From Yersinia hibernica (GTDB lineage Bacteria; Pseudomonadota; Gammaproteobacteria; Enterobacterales; Enterobacteriaceae): a stretch of DNA of 64,000 nucleotides. Positions 29,093 through 39,120 of this stretch are shown piece after piece. Both the position numbers and the translations under genes were made by a program. The notes below the pieces were generated by a model. The model worked only from the letters and a program-made list of their open reading frames with translations, had not been told where the DNA came from and ran no database searches. The first letter of the stretch is position 1. Each line of letters begins with the position of its first letter. The DNA is taken from positions 2,666,001 to 2,730,000 of the forward strand of contig NZ_CP032487.1 in assembly GCF_004124235.1 (NCBI RefSeq), given 5' to 3'.

Positions 29093-29306
29093 CTTTATCC
29101 AGTACGGTTTTCTACTTTCTTATGTATATCTTAGGATTATAAAGTCAAAGCGCGCTAACGAGTACCTTTATCATGGCTTTATCCGCGATAAATCCCCATC
29201 ACATCAACCACAACTGAATAATCCGCATGAACCCTAATGGTGGAGCAGCACACACTTGCTCAGTCATGATACCCTAACCGCAATATCTCTCAGTATGAAC
29301 TTCACC

Positions 29307-30089
29307 ATGAAATTAAATTTCCGCTTACAAAAAGCACAGTCTCCCACACCGTCCCTGCCGATAATCCTGATCCATGGGTTGTTTGGCAATCTTGATAACC
29401 TCGGGGTGCTGGCTCGCGACTTACATAAAGACCATGATGTGATTCAGGTCGATTTACGTGACCACGGTTTATCCCCCCGCACGCCGGAAGTGAATTATCC
29501 CGCGATGGCGCAGGATGTGCTAGAACTGATGGATAATCTCGCGCTAGAAAAAGCGATAATTATCGGCCATTCCATGGGGGGAAAAGTGGCGATGGCAATG
29601 ACCGCCATTGCCCCCGATCGCATTGAAAAACTGATCGCCATAGATATCGCCCCCATCAATTATCAAGTCCGCCGTCATGACCAGATTTTCGCCGCAATTA
29701 ATGCTGTCAGTGCCGCAGGGGTGACTCAGCGCCAGGAAGCCGCTCAACTGATGCGCGCATTAATCAAGGAAGAGGGCGTTATTCAATTCTTATTGAAATC
29801 ATTCCACCACGGCGAGTGGCGTTTTAATGCTCCGGCATTATGGGAGCAATACGAAAATATTGTCGGCTGGCAACCTATTGCACCCTCGCCCCACCCTATT
29901 TTGTTTATTCGCGGTGAGTTATCGCCCTATATTCAGGATAGTTATCGCGCTGAGATTGCCCGTCAATTTCCACAAGCCCGTGCCTATGTTGTTGCCGGAA
30001 CCGGTCACTGGGTCCATGCAGAAAAACCAGATTCGGTATTACGTGCAATTCACCGTTTTATTGATGATGACAATGCTGGCGAAAAATAG
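29307..30089 (+). CDS. ybfF: Alpha/beta-hydrolase esterase YbfF
   Basis: A 260-aa acyl esterase of the alpha/beta-hydrolase fold. Oxyanion-hole motif HGLFGNLDNLG, nucleophile elbow GHSMGGK and the C-terminal catalytic His in GTGHWVHAEKPD are intact. E. coli YbfF is 254 aa and hydrolyses short acyl esters and CoA thioesters in vitro. The start MKLNFRLQ is chosen by alignment; an in-frame ATG four codons upstream (29295) is possible, and neither has a clear Shine-Dalgarno. Confidence 0.92.
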   Translation: MKLNFRLQKAQSPTPSLPIILIHGLFGNLDNLGVLARDLHKDHDVIQVDLRDHGLSPRTPEVNYPAMAQDVLELMDNLALEKAIIIGHSMGGKVAMAMTAIAPDRIEKLIAIDIAPINYQVRRHDQIFAAINAVSAAGVTQRQEAAQLMRALIKEEGVIQFLLKSFHHGEWRFNAPALWEQYENIVGWQPIAPSPHPILFIRGELSPYIQDSYRAEIARQFPQARAYVVAGTGHWVHAEKPDSVLRAIHRFIDDDNAGEK

Positions 30090-30431
30090 CGCAGAATAAA
30101 AAACGTCCTTGCGCGCTGGATGTTGATTAAAAATCATACCCTGGGGAAAAGAAATGTATTTCCTGTGGAAAAATTGTGCAAAAAAGAATGAATTAGCCCA
30201 ATCTAATCGCAGTAAACCATTGTCGTTGCTCGGTTGGCTGGGGTATTATGGCGCGCTATAAATTTGCTGCGCAGTGTGGTGGCAAATGCAAATTCAGGCT
30301 GTTGGTTCATACCCTAATGGATTGGAGTCGCGGTGTTATTCGCCGCTTCAAATCAGAAAACTACCGGCCTGAAACGTGTAAACCGAATCGTCAGAAATTT
30401 CTGATGTAAATCCCTTGTAGTACCGCTACCT
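30090..30431 (+). promoter_or_regulatory. ybfF-ybfE intergenic region with candidate ybfE promoter
   Basis: 342 nt without a gene. TTGTCG (30220-30225) and TATTAT (30244-30249), 18 nt apart, form a candidate promoter for ybfE. E. coli ybfE is LexA-controlled, but I found no convincing LexA box here. Confidence 0.4.
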
Positions 30432-30719
30432 ATGGCAAAAGAACAAACGGACCGCACGACGCTGGATCTGTTCGCAGATGAACGCCGTCCGGGGCGCCCG
30501 AAAACAAACCCATTATCCCGTGATGAACAGCTTAGAATTAATAAGCGAAATCAACTACGGCGCGATAAAGTACGTGGCTTACGACGCGTGGAACTGAAGA
30601 TTAATGCCGATGCCGTCGATGCTCTCAACAGCCTTGCTGAGCAGCGTAACATCAGCCGCAGTGAACTGATTGAACAGATGTTGCTGGCTCAATTAGCGCA
30701 CTCACAAGAAGGGTTTTAA
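30432..30719 (+). CDS. ybfE: LexA-regulated protein YbfE (ribbon-helix-helix-like)
   Basis: A 95-aa basic protein. The N-terminal region is rich in charged residues (ERRPGRPKTNPLSRDEQLRINKRNQLRR); the C-terminal half (RRVELKINADAVDALNSLAEQRNISRSELIEQML) looks like a CopG/ribbon-helix-helix DNA-binding domain. It matches E. coli YbfE, of unknown function. In E. coli it sits just before fldA; here a chemoreceptor gene on the opposite strand has been inserted between them. Confidence 0.88.
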   Translation: MAKEQTDRTTLDLFADERRPGRPKTNPLSRDEQLRINKRNQLRRDKVRGLRRVELKINADAVDALNSLAEQRNISRSELIEQMLLAQLAHSQEGF

Positions 30720-30738
30720 CCCTACCGGTTATCACGAC

Positions 30739-30766
30739 GGCGTGGCGTAAGTGATTGCGCCACGCC
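30739..30766. terminator. Hairpin between convergent ybfE and the chemoreceptor gene
   Basis: GGCGTGGCG (30739-30747) and CGCCACGCC (30758-30766) form a perfect 9-bp GC-rich stem with a 10-nt loop. It lies in the 79-nt convergent gap. There is no strong U-run on either strand. Confidence 0.5.
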
Positions 30767-30798
30767 AATATCCTCACCCTAAATTTAAACACACCGGA

Positions 30799-32457
30799 TT
30801 AGAACGTTTCCCAGTTGGCATGGTTATCCACCTTGGTCACCGGCGTCGCCACCAGTATCTTGACCCGCGGCTTAACCGTCGCTTTTGCCTGCGCATCTTC
30901 TGCGCGCAATTTAAACACCGCCACCGCTTGGTTTAGCTGAGTCGCTTGTTCCTCAAGTGAAGCCGCCGCACGGGAAGCTTCTTGTACTAATGCGGCATTT
31001 TGCTGAGTCACACTGTCCATTTCAGCCACCGCCTGCCCGACCTGAGCTATCCCTTTACTTTGCTCATCAGAGGCAGAAGCAATTTCCCCCATCAGATCAG
31101 TAACATTAGTGATGGAGCGGACAATTTCATCCATCGTTACCCCAGCACTTTCTACCAATGCGGAACCGCTGCTCACCCGGTTCACTGACTCCGTGATTAA
31201 ACTATCAATCTCTTTTGCCGCCTGCGCACTACGCTGGGCAAGATTGCGTACTTCACTGGCGACCACGGCGAAACCACGACCTTGCTCCCCCGCCCGGGCC
31301 GCTTCCACAGCAGCATTCAGCGCCAGAATATTAGTCTGGAAAGCTATACTGTTAATCACAGTTGTGATTTCCGCGATTTTGCGTGAACTGGCCGAAATCT
31401 CATCCATGGTATGCACCACATCGGCCACCAGCGCTCCGCCTTTTTTCGCCGTAATAGAAGCATTTGCCGCCAATTGGCTGGCATGATGGGCATTATCTGC
31501 ATTGTGTTTTACCGTGGCGGTTAACTGCTCCATGCTGGCAGCCGTCTGTTCCAATGCCGCCGCCTGCTGCTCCGTGCGTGATGATAAATCCGTATTGCCA
31601 GCAGAAATTTCTGCCGCCCCGTGATAAATCCCATCAGTGCTGTTACGGATAGCTTTGACCGTATTCACCAAGCTGCCTTGCACATCACGCAGCAGCGGAA
31701 ATAATTGCCCGACACAGTTGCGGCCAAAATCAGCAATGGGCTGACCCAGTTGGCCTGAAGCAATCACCCGAAAATGGGCGCGGATATCATCCAATGGGCG
31801 AACCATGTTGACGAGCAGATAGCGGTCTGTTGCCAATAAAATCACTAATCCTGCCACCAAAGCAGCAATTAATATCATGCTGCTCACTTTTGTCAGATGC
31901 GTAAATTGCTCTTTAGCCACCCCAATGGCCTTTGATGCCGCCTGATTAAAACTCTCCGCCACAGAACCATATTGGCGGCTCAGCGCGGGGACGGTCTTTT
32001 TCGCTACATCTTGATAAACCGCACTATTATTATCCATCGCCGCCTGATAAAGCGGCATAACACCTTGCTCAATTAATCCACTCCACCCATTAATCACGGC
32101 ACTGACTAACGCGGGGTCAAGCTGTGCATGGTCAATGGCTTTAAACTGCGCTAGCGCTTTTTTCAGATTCTCAAGTGCTACATTGGATGATTTAAGTTCT
32201 TTATCGGCATCGGTCAGGTTACCGCTCTGACGATAATCCACTGCACGGGCAAGGCGTGTCACCATCCGAAAGTATTGTTCCGTCCCCTGATTCACCAAAT
32301 TCATGTTTTCCACCAACACGCTATTAGCATTAGAGGATTGTGTCAGTTGGTTCAGTGATAACAATGTATAAGCGGATACCCCACCCCATAGCAGGCAAAA
32401 TGCCCCAAGTACCCAAAGTAGTGCGGCTCTGATAGTAATATTTCTTAACAACTGCAT
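30799..32457 (-). CDS. Methyl-accepting chemotaxis protein (Tar/Tsr type)
   Basis: A 552-aa transmembrane chemoreceptor. TM1 (about 11-33) and TM2 (about 191-210) bracket a four-helix-bundle periplasmic sensor domain of about 155 residues. A HAMP domain follows, then a cytoplasmic methylation and signalling domain with hairpin tip [25 protein letters not shown] sequence (here [15 protein letters not shown]). The protein ends in the exact pentapeptide NWETF, the docking site for CheR and CheB, so it is a major-type receptor. Ligand is unknown. The ORF extends 31 codons upstream but [10 protein letters not shown] is the family-like start. A sigma-28 promoter lies upstream. Confidence 0.93.
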   Translation of the reverse strand: MQLLRNITIRAALLWVLGAFCLLWGGVSAYTLLSLNQLTQSSNANSVLVENMNLVNQGTEQYFRMVTRLARAVDYRQSGNLTDADKELKSSNVALENLKKALAQFKAIDHAQLDPALVSAVINGWSGLIEQGVMPLYQAAMDNNSAVYQDVAKKTVPALSRQYGSVAESFNQAASKAIGVAKEQFTHLTKVSSMILIAALVAGLVILLATDRYLLVNMVRPLDDIRAHFRVIASGQLGQPIADFGRNCVGQLFPLLRDVQGSLVNTVKAIRNSTDGIYHGAAEISAGNTDLSSRTEQQAAALEQTAASMEQLTATVKHNADNAHHASQLAANASITAKKGGALVADVVHTMDEISASSRKIAEITTVINSIAFQTNILALNAAVEAARAGEQGRGFAVVASEVRNLAQRSAQAAKEIDSLITESVNRVSSGSALVESAGVTMDEIVRSITNVTDLMGEIASASDEQSKGIAQVGQAVAEMDSVTQQNAALVQEASRAAASLEEQATQLNQAVAVFKLRAEDAQAKATVKPRVKILVATPVTKVDNHANWETF

Positions 32458-32806
32458 GCTCGTTCCCCTTATATATCGGATAGTTACCGTTAGACGCTCG
32501 GGTGTTATTTGATGACCGAAAAGCAATAAAGGACGCTCCATACAGCTCACGACAACTCCTTTCCCAGCAGACTTTCATCTGATGGTTCTCCCCCTGGCAC
32601 CGCAAATTGCAACCTTTCAGTTACACGAAGGTTATCGGCAATGGTGTTATAAGGTTGAGCGACTCACAAAAATTTAATATCGCATAAACTTGATATCGGC
32701 ATGGCGAGATTTTCTGGCATTATATCGCCCTATACATGTGTTATATTATCGGGCAGAGTGCTTGGTAATTTTCACAATTATTTGAATTTAAAAGGTATTA
32801 AGTTAT
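32458..32806. promoter_or_regulatory. Divergent chemoreceptor-fldA control region
   Basis: 349 nt without a gene. It holds the sigma-28 promoter for the chemoreceptor on the minus strand and must contain the fldA promoter on the plus strand, which I could not place with confidence. Confidence 0.55.
32632..32658 (-). promoter_or_regulatory. Sigma-28 (FliA) promoter of the chemoreceptor gene
   Basis: On the minus strand GCCGATAA (32632-32639) is a perfect sigma-28 -10 element. After exactly 11 nt comes TCAACCTT (32651-32658), 5 of 8 to the -35 consensus TAAAGTTT. This places the receptor in the flagellar class 3 regulon, with a leader of about 170 nt. Confidence 0.75.
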
Positions 32807-33334
32807 ATGGCAACTGTAGGCATTTTCTTTGGCAGCGATACTGGCAATACCGAAAACATTGCCAAGATGATCCAAAAGCAACTGGGCAAAGAGGTTGCTG
32901 AGGTTCACGACATTGCCAAAAGCAGCAAAGAAGATTTGGAAGGCTTCGATATTTTGCTGATCGGGATCCCAACCTGGTATTACGGTGAAGCCCAGTGCGA
33001 TTGGGATGATTTCTTCCCGACACTGGAAGAGATTGATTTCAATGGCAAACTGGTCGCCTTGTTTGGTTGTGGTGATCAGGAAGACTATGCAGAATATTTC
33101 TGTGATGCGATGGGAACCGTGCGCGATATTATTGAACCGCGCGGTGCTGCAATCGTCGGCCACTGGCCAACCGCCGGCTATCACTTCGAAGCCTCCAAAG
33201 GCTTAGCGGATGATGATCACTTTATTGGTTTAGCCATTGATGAAGACAGACAACCAGAACTGACCAATGAACGTGTGCAAGCTTGGGTAAAACAAATCAG
33301 TGAAGAACTGAATTTGGCCGAGATCGCAGGCTAA
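32807..33334 (+). CDS. fldA: Flavodoxin FldA
   Basis: Essential long-chain flavodoxin, an FMN electron carrier for biotin synthase, methionine synthase, IspG/IspH and anaerobic RNR activation. The 175-aa protein has the FMN phosphate loop GSDTGNTENIAK at residues 10-21 and the isoalloxazine-binding PTWYYGEAQCDW and GCGDQEDYAEYF loops. It precedes fur, as in E. coli. Confidence 0.97.
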   Translation: MATVGIFFGSDTGNTENIAKMIQKQLGKEVAEVHDIAKSSKEDLEGFDILLIGIPTWYYGEAQCDWDDFFPTLEEIDFNGKLVALFGCGDQEDYAEYFCDAMGTVRDIIEPRGAAIVGHWPTAGYHFEASKGLADDDHFIGLAIDEDRQPELTNERVQAWVKQISEELNLAEIAG

Positions 33335-33341
33335 TTTGTCA

Positions 33342-33407
33342 TGCCCGCTAAATCCTTCAAGAAGCAGCCAGGCAACCAACGCCTTGCCGCTTGAAGTGTA
33401 ACGGGTA
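33342..33407. repeat. Short ERIC-like palindromic element after fldA
   Basis: A 66-bp imperfect palindrome begins 7 nt after the fldA stop. The left arm TGCCCGCTAAATCCTTCAAG matches the reverse complement of the right end (TTGAAGTGTAACGGGTA) apart from small gaps. It resembles ERIC ends joined after loss of the middle. In RNA it would fold as one long hairpin covering the fldA 3' end. Confidence 0.6.
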
Positions 33408-33767
33408 AATCGGAAACGCGAGGTTGATGTTCTACATTGCCGCGCGTTTTCGTTACCGCCCCACACTCGCCATACTCTGTTAAGCCACCCACAAATCCGC
33501 ATCTTCATCCGCGCAAAATGAAAATAAACCGCTACAAATTTGTAACGTTACGTCTGGCGGCCATATACTTAAATGATGCAACAATCCCATTCATCAATAC
33601 ATTGCATGATTAATCTGACAAAGTGTGCAATTATACCTTTGTTAACAACCACGGTTTTCATTTGGGGCTAGCAGTTCTATAATGAGACGCAATTGTAATT
33701 ATTGCGCCACGGATGTCATAGGCTGAACAGCCTTAATTTGAATCGATAGTAACAGGACTGAATCCGC
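33408..33767 (+). promoter_or_regulatory. fur upstream region with sigma-70 promoter
   Basis: TTTTCA (33655-33660) and TATAAT (33678-33683), 17 nt apart, form a good promoter about 85 nt before the fur start. No strong Fur box is visible at the promoter. E. coli fur has OxyR and SoxS control; I did not find clear sites. Confidence 0.65.
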
Positions 33768-34214
33768 ATGACTGACAACAACAAAGCCTTAAAAAACGCT
33801 GGCCTTAAAGTAACACTGCCCCGGCTTAAGATTCTGGAAGTGTTGCAAGACCCGGCATGCCACCACGTCAGCGCGGAAGATCTTTATAAAAAGCTGATCG
33901 ATATCGGTGAAGAAATTGGTTTGGCGACGGTGTATCGAGTCCTAAATCAATTTGATGATGCCGGTATTGTTACCCGCCATAATTTCGAGGGCGGCAAATC
34001 AGTCTTTGAGCTGACGCAGCAGCATCATCACGATCACCTGATTTGCCTGGATTGCGGTAAAGTGATTGAGTTTAGTAATGAATCCATTGAGTCACTTCAA
34101 CGTGAAATTGCTAAACAGCATGGTATCAAGCTGACCAATCACAGCCTGTATCTGTACGGCCACTGTGAAACCGGCGATTGCCGTGAAAATGAGTCTGCGC
34201 ACGATAAAGTATAG
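33768..34214 (+). CDS. fur: Ferric uptake regulator Fur
   Basis: Fe2+-responsive repressor of iron uptake, 148 aa as in E. coli. An N-terminal winged helix (GLKVTLPRLKILEVLQD...ATVYRVLNQFDDAGIV) precedes the dimerisation domain with HHHDHLICLDCGKVIEF, which holds metal-site histidines and the zinc CxxC; a second Cys pair (CETGDC) is near the C-terminus. SD AGGA lies 8 nt before the ATG. Confidence 0.98.
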   Translation: MTDNNKALKNAGLKVTLPRLKILEVLQDPACHHVSAEDLYKKLIDIGEEIGLATVYRVLNQFDDAGIVTRHNFEGGKSVFELTQQHHHDHLICLDCGKVIEFSNESIESLQREIAKQHGIKLTNHSLYLYGHCETGDCRENESAHDKV

Positions 34215-34297
34215 AGATTTTAAGCACTGAGATTTTAAGTACCCAATAGCCTTAGGGTGTGTTTTTAATCCGGACCAGAACATACCCCATCCGCAAG

Positions 34298-34355
34298 ATG
34301 GCCGCCTTTCCCGCCCAGCTATCCGAGATAACCTCGGTCGGGAGTCAGGTGGTCA
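34298..34355 (+). terminator. Long bulged hairpin downstream of fur
   Basis: ATGGCCGCCT pairs with AGGTGGTCAT using two G.U pairs valid only in plus-strand RNA, then TCCCG with CGGGA, then an inner CCGAG-ATAAC-CTCGG stem. A weak U-rich tract (TATTATTTATA) follows. It probably ends the fur transcript or forms its stable 3' end. Confidence 0.5.
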
Positions 34356-34407
34356 TTATTATTTATACCCTCCGCCCACAATTCCCTGCATAAAATAAAT
34401 CTAACGC

Positions 34408-34433
34408 AAAAAAAAACCCCGGACTTGCCGGGG
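34408..34433 (-). terminator. Terminator of the chiP-chiQ-chitobiase operon
   Basis: CCCCGG and CCGGGG with a 5-nt loop are followed on the minus strand by nine U residues (A-run 34408-34416). It lies about 90 nt after the chitobiase stop. Confidence 0.9.
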
Positions 34434-34524
34434 GAAAACCATCAACTCAACTTCACTTAATAATGTTTACCTAAAAATCGGATAAACAGGAGTTAACATC
34501 AGACACAGCGGTTTAAAACAAAAA

Positions 34525-37197
34525 TCAAACTTTAACCGGCTCCGCGCGGCTACTACGTTTACCATCCGGGCTGCTCGAGCGGATCAGCATGTCACCGCTG
34601 ATTTTAGGCTGAACCTTGGCATCATATTTGTGCCATTGCTGGCCGCCATCAGTGGAATACTCAATAATCAGCCCCGGCAAGGAGATATTGGCTTCCAATA
34701 CACCGTTGACAACACGCGCCCCCGGCACCGGCAAGCGGTATGCAATACCGGCTTTATCCAATTTTGCCAGTTCGCGTTGACCCATGAGATTAGCAAATAG
34801 CTGCCAATCGGCATTTAACGCTTTGGTATCAACCATGTGCGTTGCGCCGCTGTACTCGCGACCCGCTTTATAATCCTGCTCCCAAGAAGCACGATGCCAG
34901 GCCCGTTCAGCCAGAGGTAATACCCGTGGGAAAATCATGTACTCCATTTGCTCATCCGTCCGCACGGTTTCATTCCACGATTGCCCAGAAATACCGTGCA
35001 CACCCGGCCATGGCTTATCACTCTTCGCACTGAAGTGATTACCGTCGCGGTCAACCGAAGTTTCAGCATTTTGTGGCATGTTATCGGGGGCGAAACTAAA
35101 GACTTTAGCTTCATCATTAAAACGAGTGGCCCAGTAGTAACCGCGTTCATTTGGGTTAACTTCATACGGCATATCGAAATAAACGTAATCCGGATTTGAG
35201 GCCACCACTTCATAACCTTTGTTGGCCCAATCATTGATGGAATCGGCACCGCCCCAATAGAGAGTATCCCAGAAGTTAACGCCAACCCGTTTGGTGGCAA
35301 AGGCTTTGGCATCTTTGGCATCTTTCAAACCATCTTGCCAGGCTTGCATTTTTTCGATGCCATGGGCATTAACCAGCTTGCTGACTTCAATGGCAAAGTG
35401 GCTGGAAAGGTGCTCAACATCCTGAACTTTGCCTTGCTTGACCCAATCCTGACATACCTGTGATTTGGCCCACGGCTTATCTTCCACACTCTTATCAATG
35501 ATGCCTTTACCCGGCTCAAGCGGGCTATTTTTATCCTGGAACCCGGCACCCAGACGAATGTTTTTCGCCTCATCACCGCCGAAATGCCAGGTGGTCAGCG
35601 GCATCCCCGCTTCTTTGTGCATCTGGGCCATTTCGCCAATCACTTTGTCGACAAAGCGTTTTGAAGAATCCAAGCATGGGTTCAGATAACTTTTACGCTC
35701 ATAGAACTGAACCGAAGTGGTGTTAGAGTCATCTGTCGGGTCAACCAAGCGGAATTCGTTAGCTTCTTGCTCTTTGCCCTGCTTCATCAAATTGTTGTAA
35801 CGCGCCTCCATCGATACCACTGCCGCACGAGCATGAGCGGGCATATCAATTTCAGGAATGACTTCAATCTGGCGAGCTTTGGCGTATTTCAGAATTTCAA
35901 TATAATCATCACGGGTAAAATGGCCGGAACCCAGATTATTGCTCTCTGGGCCAGAACCCAATTGCGGCAGTAAACAGGTGTTTTCCGTCAAATCGTGGCA
36001 GCGCTTGCTCCCCACATCTGTCAATTCTGGCAGCCCTGGGATCTCAATGCGCCAGCCTTCATCATCACTCAAGTGGAAGTGGAATTTGTTCAGCTTATAT
36101 GCCGCCATCTGGTCCAGTAAACGCAGCACCGCATCTTTAGTTTTGAAGTTACGGCCGACATCAAGGAAAACACCACGATATTCAAAACGCGGCGCATCTT
36201 TTGCTTCCAATGTCGCTATTTTCTGGCTGCCATCCGTCGGCACTAAAGAAAGAATCGATTGCAAACCATAGAACACCCCGGCGGGGTCAAAACCAATAAC
36301 TTGCGCCCCCTGCTCGCCGATTTTCAGCTCATAGGCACCGGAAACGGCTAATTCGCCATTAAAGGCCGCCGGCTGGATTGAGGTTTTAATCGGGAACCCG
36401 GCAGAGTTGGCCGTCAGGCCGAGTAATTCAAAACGCTGCTGGGCAGCCTCGGCCGCGGGCTTGGGTAATGCACTCAAATCCAGAGCCACACCTTTAGTTA
36501 AATCAGCATCTTGGGCGTGAATCTTCACTTCCATAGGGGTGGGGATAATCTGCCCGCGCAGGTTTGCCGCCGCCAATGTTTTTACCGCTTCATTTTTGCT
36601 AAAGCGCGATTGCGGTGTCATCAGCACATTATTATCGTCTTTGGTGCGCTTCCATTGATCGCCGGTAAATTGAGTCAAATACTCGTTAATATCCTCAGTA
36701 TCAGTGCTTTTTAGCACTTTTGGCTGCGCATCACCTGAAGTGGCATACCAACGCGGCATAAAGTCGGTGGCAAATAACTGCCAGTATTCGCCAGTGATAG
36801 GGATTTCAACCGCTTGATTCGCCGGGAAGCCGGTAAATTTGGCGCTAGGCTCAATTTTGTGTAGGTCACCGGTCAGGTGAGTAATGGTAAATTGGTCGTT
36901 ATCTACCGTCAGGATCTGACGAATGCTATGGAAGTAAATGGCCCAGTCCTGGCCTTTTATCTCATCCCCGGTGTTGGTCAGAGTAATTAATACCTTATTA
37001 CATGAGGCCCAGTCAGCACCCAATTTAGCGCAATCCACGCCATTTTCAGCAGCACGGTTATCCAGCACTTTATAGTTAACTTTCAACGTGCTGAGCTGAT
37101 CAACAATCTGCTGATTGGTGGTGTCCGCATGTGCGTACCCCATCAAGCCAAAGGTTGCGGTTATCGCCGCTAACGCATTTAATCTGAATTTGTTCAT
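34525..37197 (-). CDS. chb: GH20 chitobiase (beta-N-acetylhexosaminidase)
   Basis: Hydrolyses chitobiose and short chitooligosaccharides to GlcNAc, probably in the periplasm. The 890 aa comprise a signal peptide ending YAHA-DT (about residue 24), an N-terminal carbohydrate-binding CHB_HEX domain, a GH20b domain, the TIM-barrel catalytic domain with the Asp-Glu pair in HFGGDEAKN, and a C-terminal Ig-like domain. It closely resembles Serratia chitobiase. The ORF starts four codons earlier, but GAGG is 6 nt before the ATG of MNKFRLN. It follows chiQ by 126 nt, like the Serratia chiPQ-ctb operon; E. coli K-12 has no such gene here. Confidence 0.95.
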   Translation of the reverse strand: MNKFRLNALAAITATFGLMGYAHADTTNQQIVDQLSTLKVNYKVLDNRAAENGVDCAKLGADWASCNKVLITLTNTGDEIKGQDWAIYFHSIRQILTVDNDQFTITHLTGDLHKIEPSAKFTGFPANQAVEIPITGEYWQLFATDFMPRWYATSGDAQPKVLKSTDTEDINEYLTQFTGDQWKRTKDDNNVLMTPQSRFSKNEAVKTLAAANLRGQIIPTPMEVKIHAQDADLTKGVALDLSALPKPAAEAAQQRFELLGLTANSAGFPIKTSIQPAAFNGELAVSGAYELKIGEQGAQVIGFDPAGVFYGLQSILSLVPTDGSQKIATLEAKDAPRFEYRGVFLDVGRNFKTKDAVLRLLDQMAAYKLNKFHFHLSDDEGWRIEIPGLPELTDVGSKRCHDLTENTCLLPQLGSGPESNNLGSGHFTRDDYIEILKYAKARQIEVIPEIDMPAHARAAVVSMEARYNNLMKQGKEQEANEFRLVDPTDDSNTTSVQFYERKSYLNPCLDSSKRFVDKVIGEMAQMHKEAGMPLTTWHFGGDEAKNIRLGAGFQDKNSPLEPGKGIIDKSVEDKPWAKSQVCQDWVKQGKVQDVEHLSSHFAIEVSKLVNAHGIEKMQAWQDGLKDAKDAKAFATKRVGVNFWDTLYWGGADSINDWANKGYEVVASNPDYVYFDMPYEVNPNERGYYWATRFNDEAKVFSFAPDNMPQNAETSVDRDGNHFSAKSDKPWPGVHGISGQSWNETVRTDEQMEYMIFPRVLPLAERAWHRASWEQDYKAGREYSGATHMVDTKALNADWQLFANLMGQRELAKLDKAGIAYRLPVPGARVVNGVLEANISLPGLIIEYSTDGGQQWHKYDAKVQPKISGDMLIRSSSPDGKRSSRAEPVKV

Positions 37198-37323
37198 CAC
37201 TAACCTCATCCTTAATAAATAACCGTTGCCAAAGCCACTACTGAAGTATTGTCGCTGACAGAATTATTGTTAGTTCAACTGCCTGATATGGATTAATTTT
37301 TGTTGTGGATTAATTGTTGTGGA

Positions 37324-37650
37324 TTAATTATTGCTGCGAATTTCTTGCCAAAGCTTGCCACACTGCGCGTCATAAGCCTGGCCATTGCCCGTATGGGCCG
37401 CATCAATACAGCGCTGATAATCCAATACGCGGACAGTCTCTTTGTCGGTAAAGGCTTGGTGCGCTTTCTCTTGTTTCAAAACATTCAGCACCGCTTTGCA
37501 GGGAATTAATCTTTCCGGCTGGCCTTCGCTAGCATTGATACAGGCGCTGTATGCTTGCTTCAGTTTACTGTCTTCTGGCTGAACCGGGCCAGGTGTGGCA
37601 CAAGCAGTTAATCCCATCACCGCGGTAATAATAAAAAGTATTTTTTTCAT
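37324..37650 (-). CDS. chiQ: ChiQ lipoprotein (YbfN)
   Basis: A 108-aa outer-membrane-type lipoprotein with lipobox LTAC (Cys 17) and conserved cysteines in the mature part (SACINASEG, IPCKAVL, QRCIDAA, AQCGKLWQEIR). Same length as E. coli ChiQ. Function is unknown; it is always linked to the chitoporin gene. It lies 59 nt after chiP. Confidence 0.94.
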   Translation of the reverse strand: MKKILFIITAVMGLTACATPGPVQPEDSKLKQAYSACINASEGQPERLIPCKAVLNVLKQEKAHQAFTDKETVRVLDYQRCIDAAHTGNGQAYDAQCGKLWQEIRSNN

Positions 37651-37709
37651 GCTGACACTCCATTATGACCCCGGCACACCGGCCGGGGTTGGCAATCAAA
37701 CGGGTAAAA

Positions 37710-39113
37710 TCAGAAGATGGTAAATGGCGCAATCACGATAAATTTAACGTCTTTTTCATCTTGGAAGATGTTGCCGAAACCACCGCCATAGCTTGGGATA
37801 TTGGTGTGATTGTCATACATGGTGTAATGCAGTTTGAATAATGTGCCTTTCGCCCGGCCCTCTTGCAGGGTGTAGAGAATATCAAAGTTCCAGGCGGATT
37901 CTTTCAAACGCACACTCTGGTCAAAGATTGGATTGGTGCTGGGTTTTGCATCCCAGCCATAAGCATAGGAAGTCCCGACTGACCAACCGGCCATATTCCA
38001 GTTTTTCAGGTCATACATCACGCCGCCGAACAGCGCTTTTTCGCCATTGGCATTGAAGTCAGAGCGGGAATCCCACCACACATCCAAACGGCCATTTGAA
38101 GTCGCGTAACCTGGCGTCATCCGCTGTAGGAAGTAACCTTGGTTACCATCAGCTTTGGCCCAAGTCCCCTCTAAACGCCAGTCAAATGGACCGGTGGTGT
38201 AGCCCAAGGTCAGTGCTTGTAACCAAGCCAGGCCGTCATAGACGTCATTAACATCTTTAAAACCGCCGTCAACTTTGTCTTTTGCCCCGTAGAACTGGTA
38301 GGAAGTGCGCAAATCATTGCCGGCAACTGGGAAAGCATAAGATGCCTTGGCAAAGTATTGATCCATATAATCTTTGGCCTGACCGAATGCCGCTTCCAGT
38401 ACCAATTTATTTTTGAAGTCGTATTTGGCACCAAATGAATGCAGGTAGCTCACACCGGTTTTACCATCGGCCTGCCTGAAGTTGTACATATTCTGATACC
38501 ACGGCGCTTTATATTCATCAGTCCACATGTAAGACATGGACAGAGCACCGGCGGTATCGAAATCAAATTTCGCGCCGCCCTCGGCACCACGGTAAGTGCC
38601 CGGCATAAAGCTCCAATGTGGTGCCAACAGTGTTTGGCCCGTTGGTTGGATATAACCGCCACGCGCCCAGAAATCGCCTAACTTGAATTTGGCGGCCGCC
38701 TTGTAAACACTGACGCCACTCTTATCACCCGTCCATTTTTCGTCCCAGCGCGTTTTGGCATCACTGAAACCAATTTCGTTTGGTGCCGCCGGGCCACTGT
38801 TAGTCATTTCCACTGCGCCGAAAGCGGCTAAGTCGATGCCGAACATCTCTGCGGCATAACCGGAAGAGAAGTCCAAATTGGCATTAAATGTCGAGTGGTG
38901 CAGGTTCGCGACGTACTTGCCATACTCTGCGCTACCTGGCTTTAAATCCTTACGGTCACGCTGACGCTGCCAATAGTAAATCCCCCCCGTCAGGGTTGAA
39001 TCATCAACAAAGCCTTCAGCCTTAGCCTCTGGGGTCGCCATAAACCCCGTACCTAACAATGCACCCGCGACTGCGAGCGCTAACGTTTTACGTTTAGCAC
39101 CGTGCGTAACCAT
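37710..39113 (-). CDS. chiP: Chitoporin ChiP
   Basis: Outer-membrane porin of the OprD family for chitooligosaccharide uptake, 467 aa. A signal peptide ([20 protein letters not shown]...AKA) precedes a beta-barrel with aromatic-rich strands and a C-terminal Phe (IAPFTIF), the BAM recognition signal. A longer in-frame ORF exists, but GAGGAA 9 nt before the ATG of [10 protein letters not shown] and family alignment fix this start. The leader holds a ChiX pairing site overlapping that Shine-Dalgarno. Confidence 0.95.
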   Translation of the reverse strand: MVTHGAKRKTLALAVAGALLGTGFMATPEAKAEGFVDDSTLTGGIYYWQRQRDRKDLKPGSAEYGKYVANLHHSTFNANLDFSSGYAAEMFGIDLAAFGAVEMTNSGPAAPNEIGFSDAKTRWDEKWTGDKSGVSVYKAAAKFKLGDFWARGGYIQPTGQTLLAPHWSFMPGTYRGAEGGAKFDFDTAGALSMSYMWTDEYKAPWYQNMYNFRQADGKTGVSYLHSFGAKYDFKNKLVLEAAFGQAKDYMDQYFAKASYAFPVAGNDLRTSYQFYGAKDKVDGGFKDVNDVYDGLAWLQALTLGYTTGPFDWRLEGTWAKADGNQGYFLQRMTPGYATSNGRLDVWWDSRSDFNANGEKALFGGVMYDLKNWNMAGWSVGTSYAYGWDAKPSTNPIFDQSVRLKESAWNFDILYTLQEGRAKGTLFKLHYTMYDNHTNIPSYGGGFGNIFQDEKDVKFIVIAPFTIF

Positions 39114-39120
39114 ATGAAAA

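Larger units (their letters stand above)
34215..34524. other. Convergent fur-chitobiase gap
   Basis: 310 nt without a gene, holding a long plus-strand hairpin (34298-34355) after fur and a minus-strand terminator for the chitobiase gene (34408-34433). Confidence 0.7.

Noticed and set aside
30090..30431. LexA box upstream of ybfE
   Set aside because: I looked for CTG-N10-CAG type dyads and found none that matched well.
33684..33767. A uof-like leader peptide before fur, as in E. coli
   Set aside because: The only ATG gives two codons and a TTG frame stops after 15 codons without a Shine-Dalgarno or overlap with fur.
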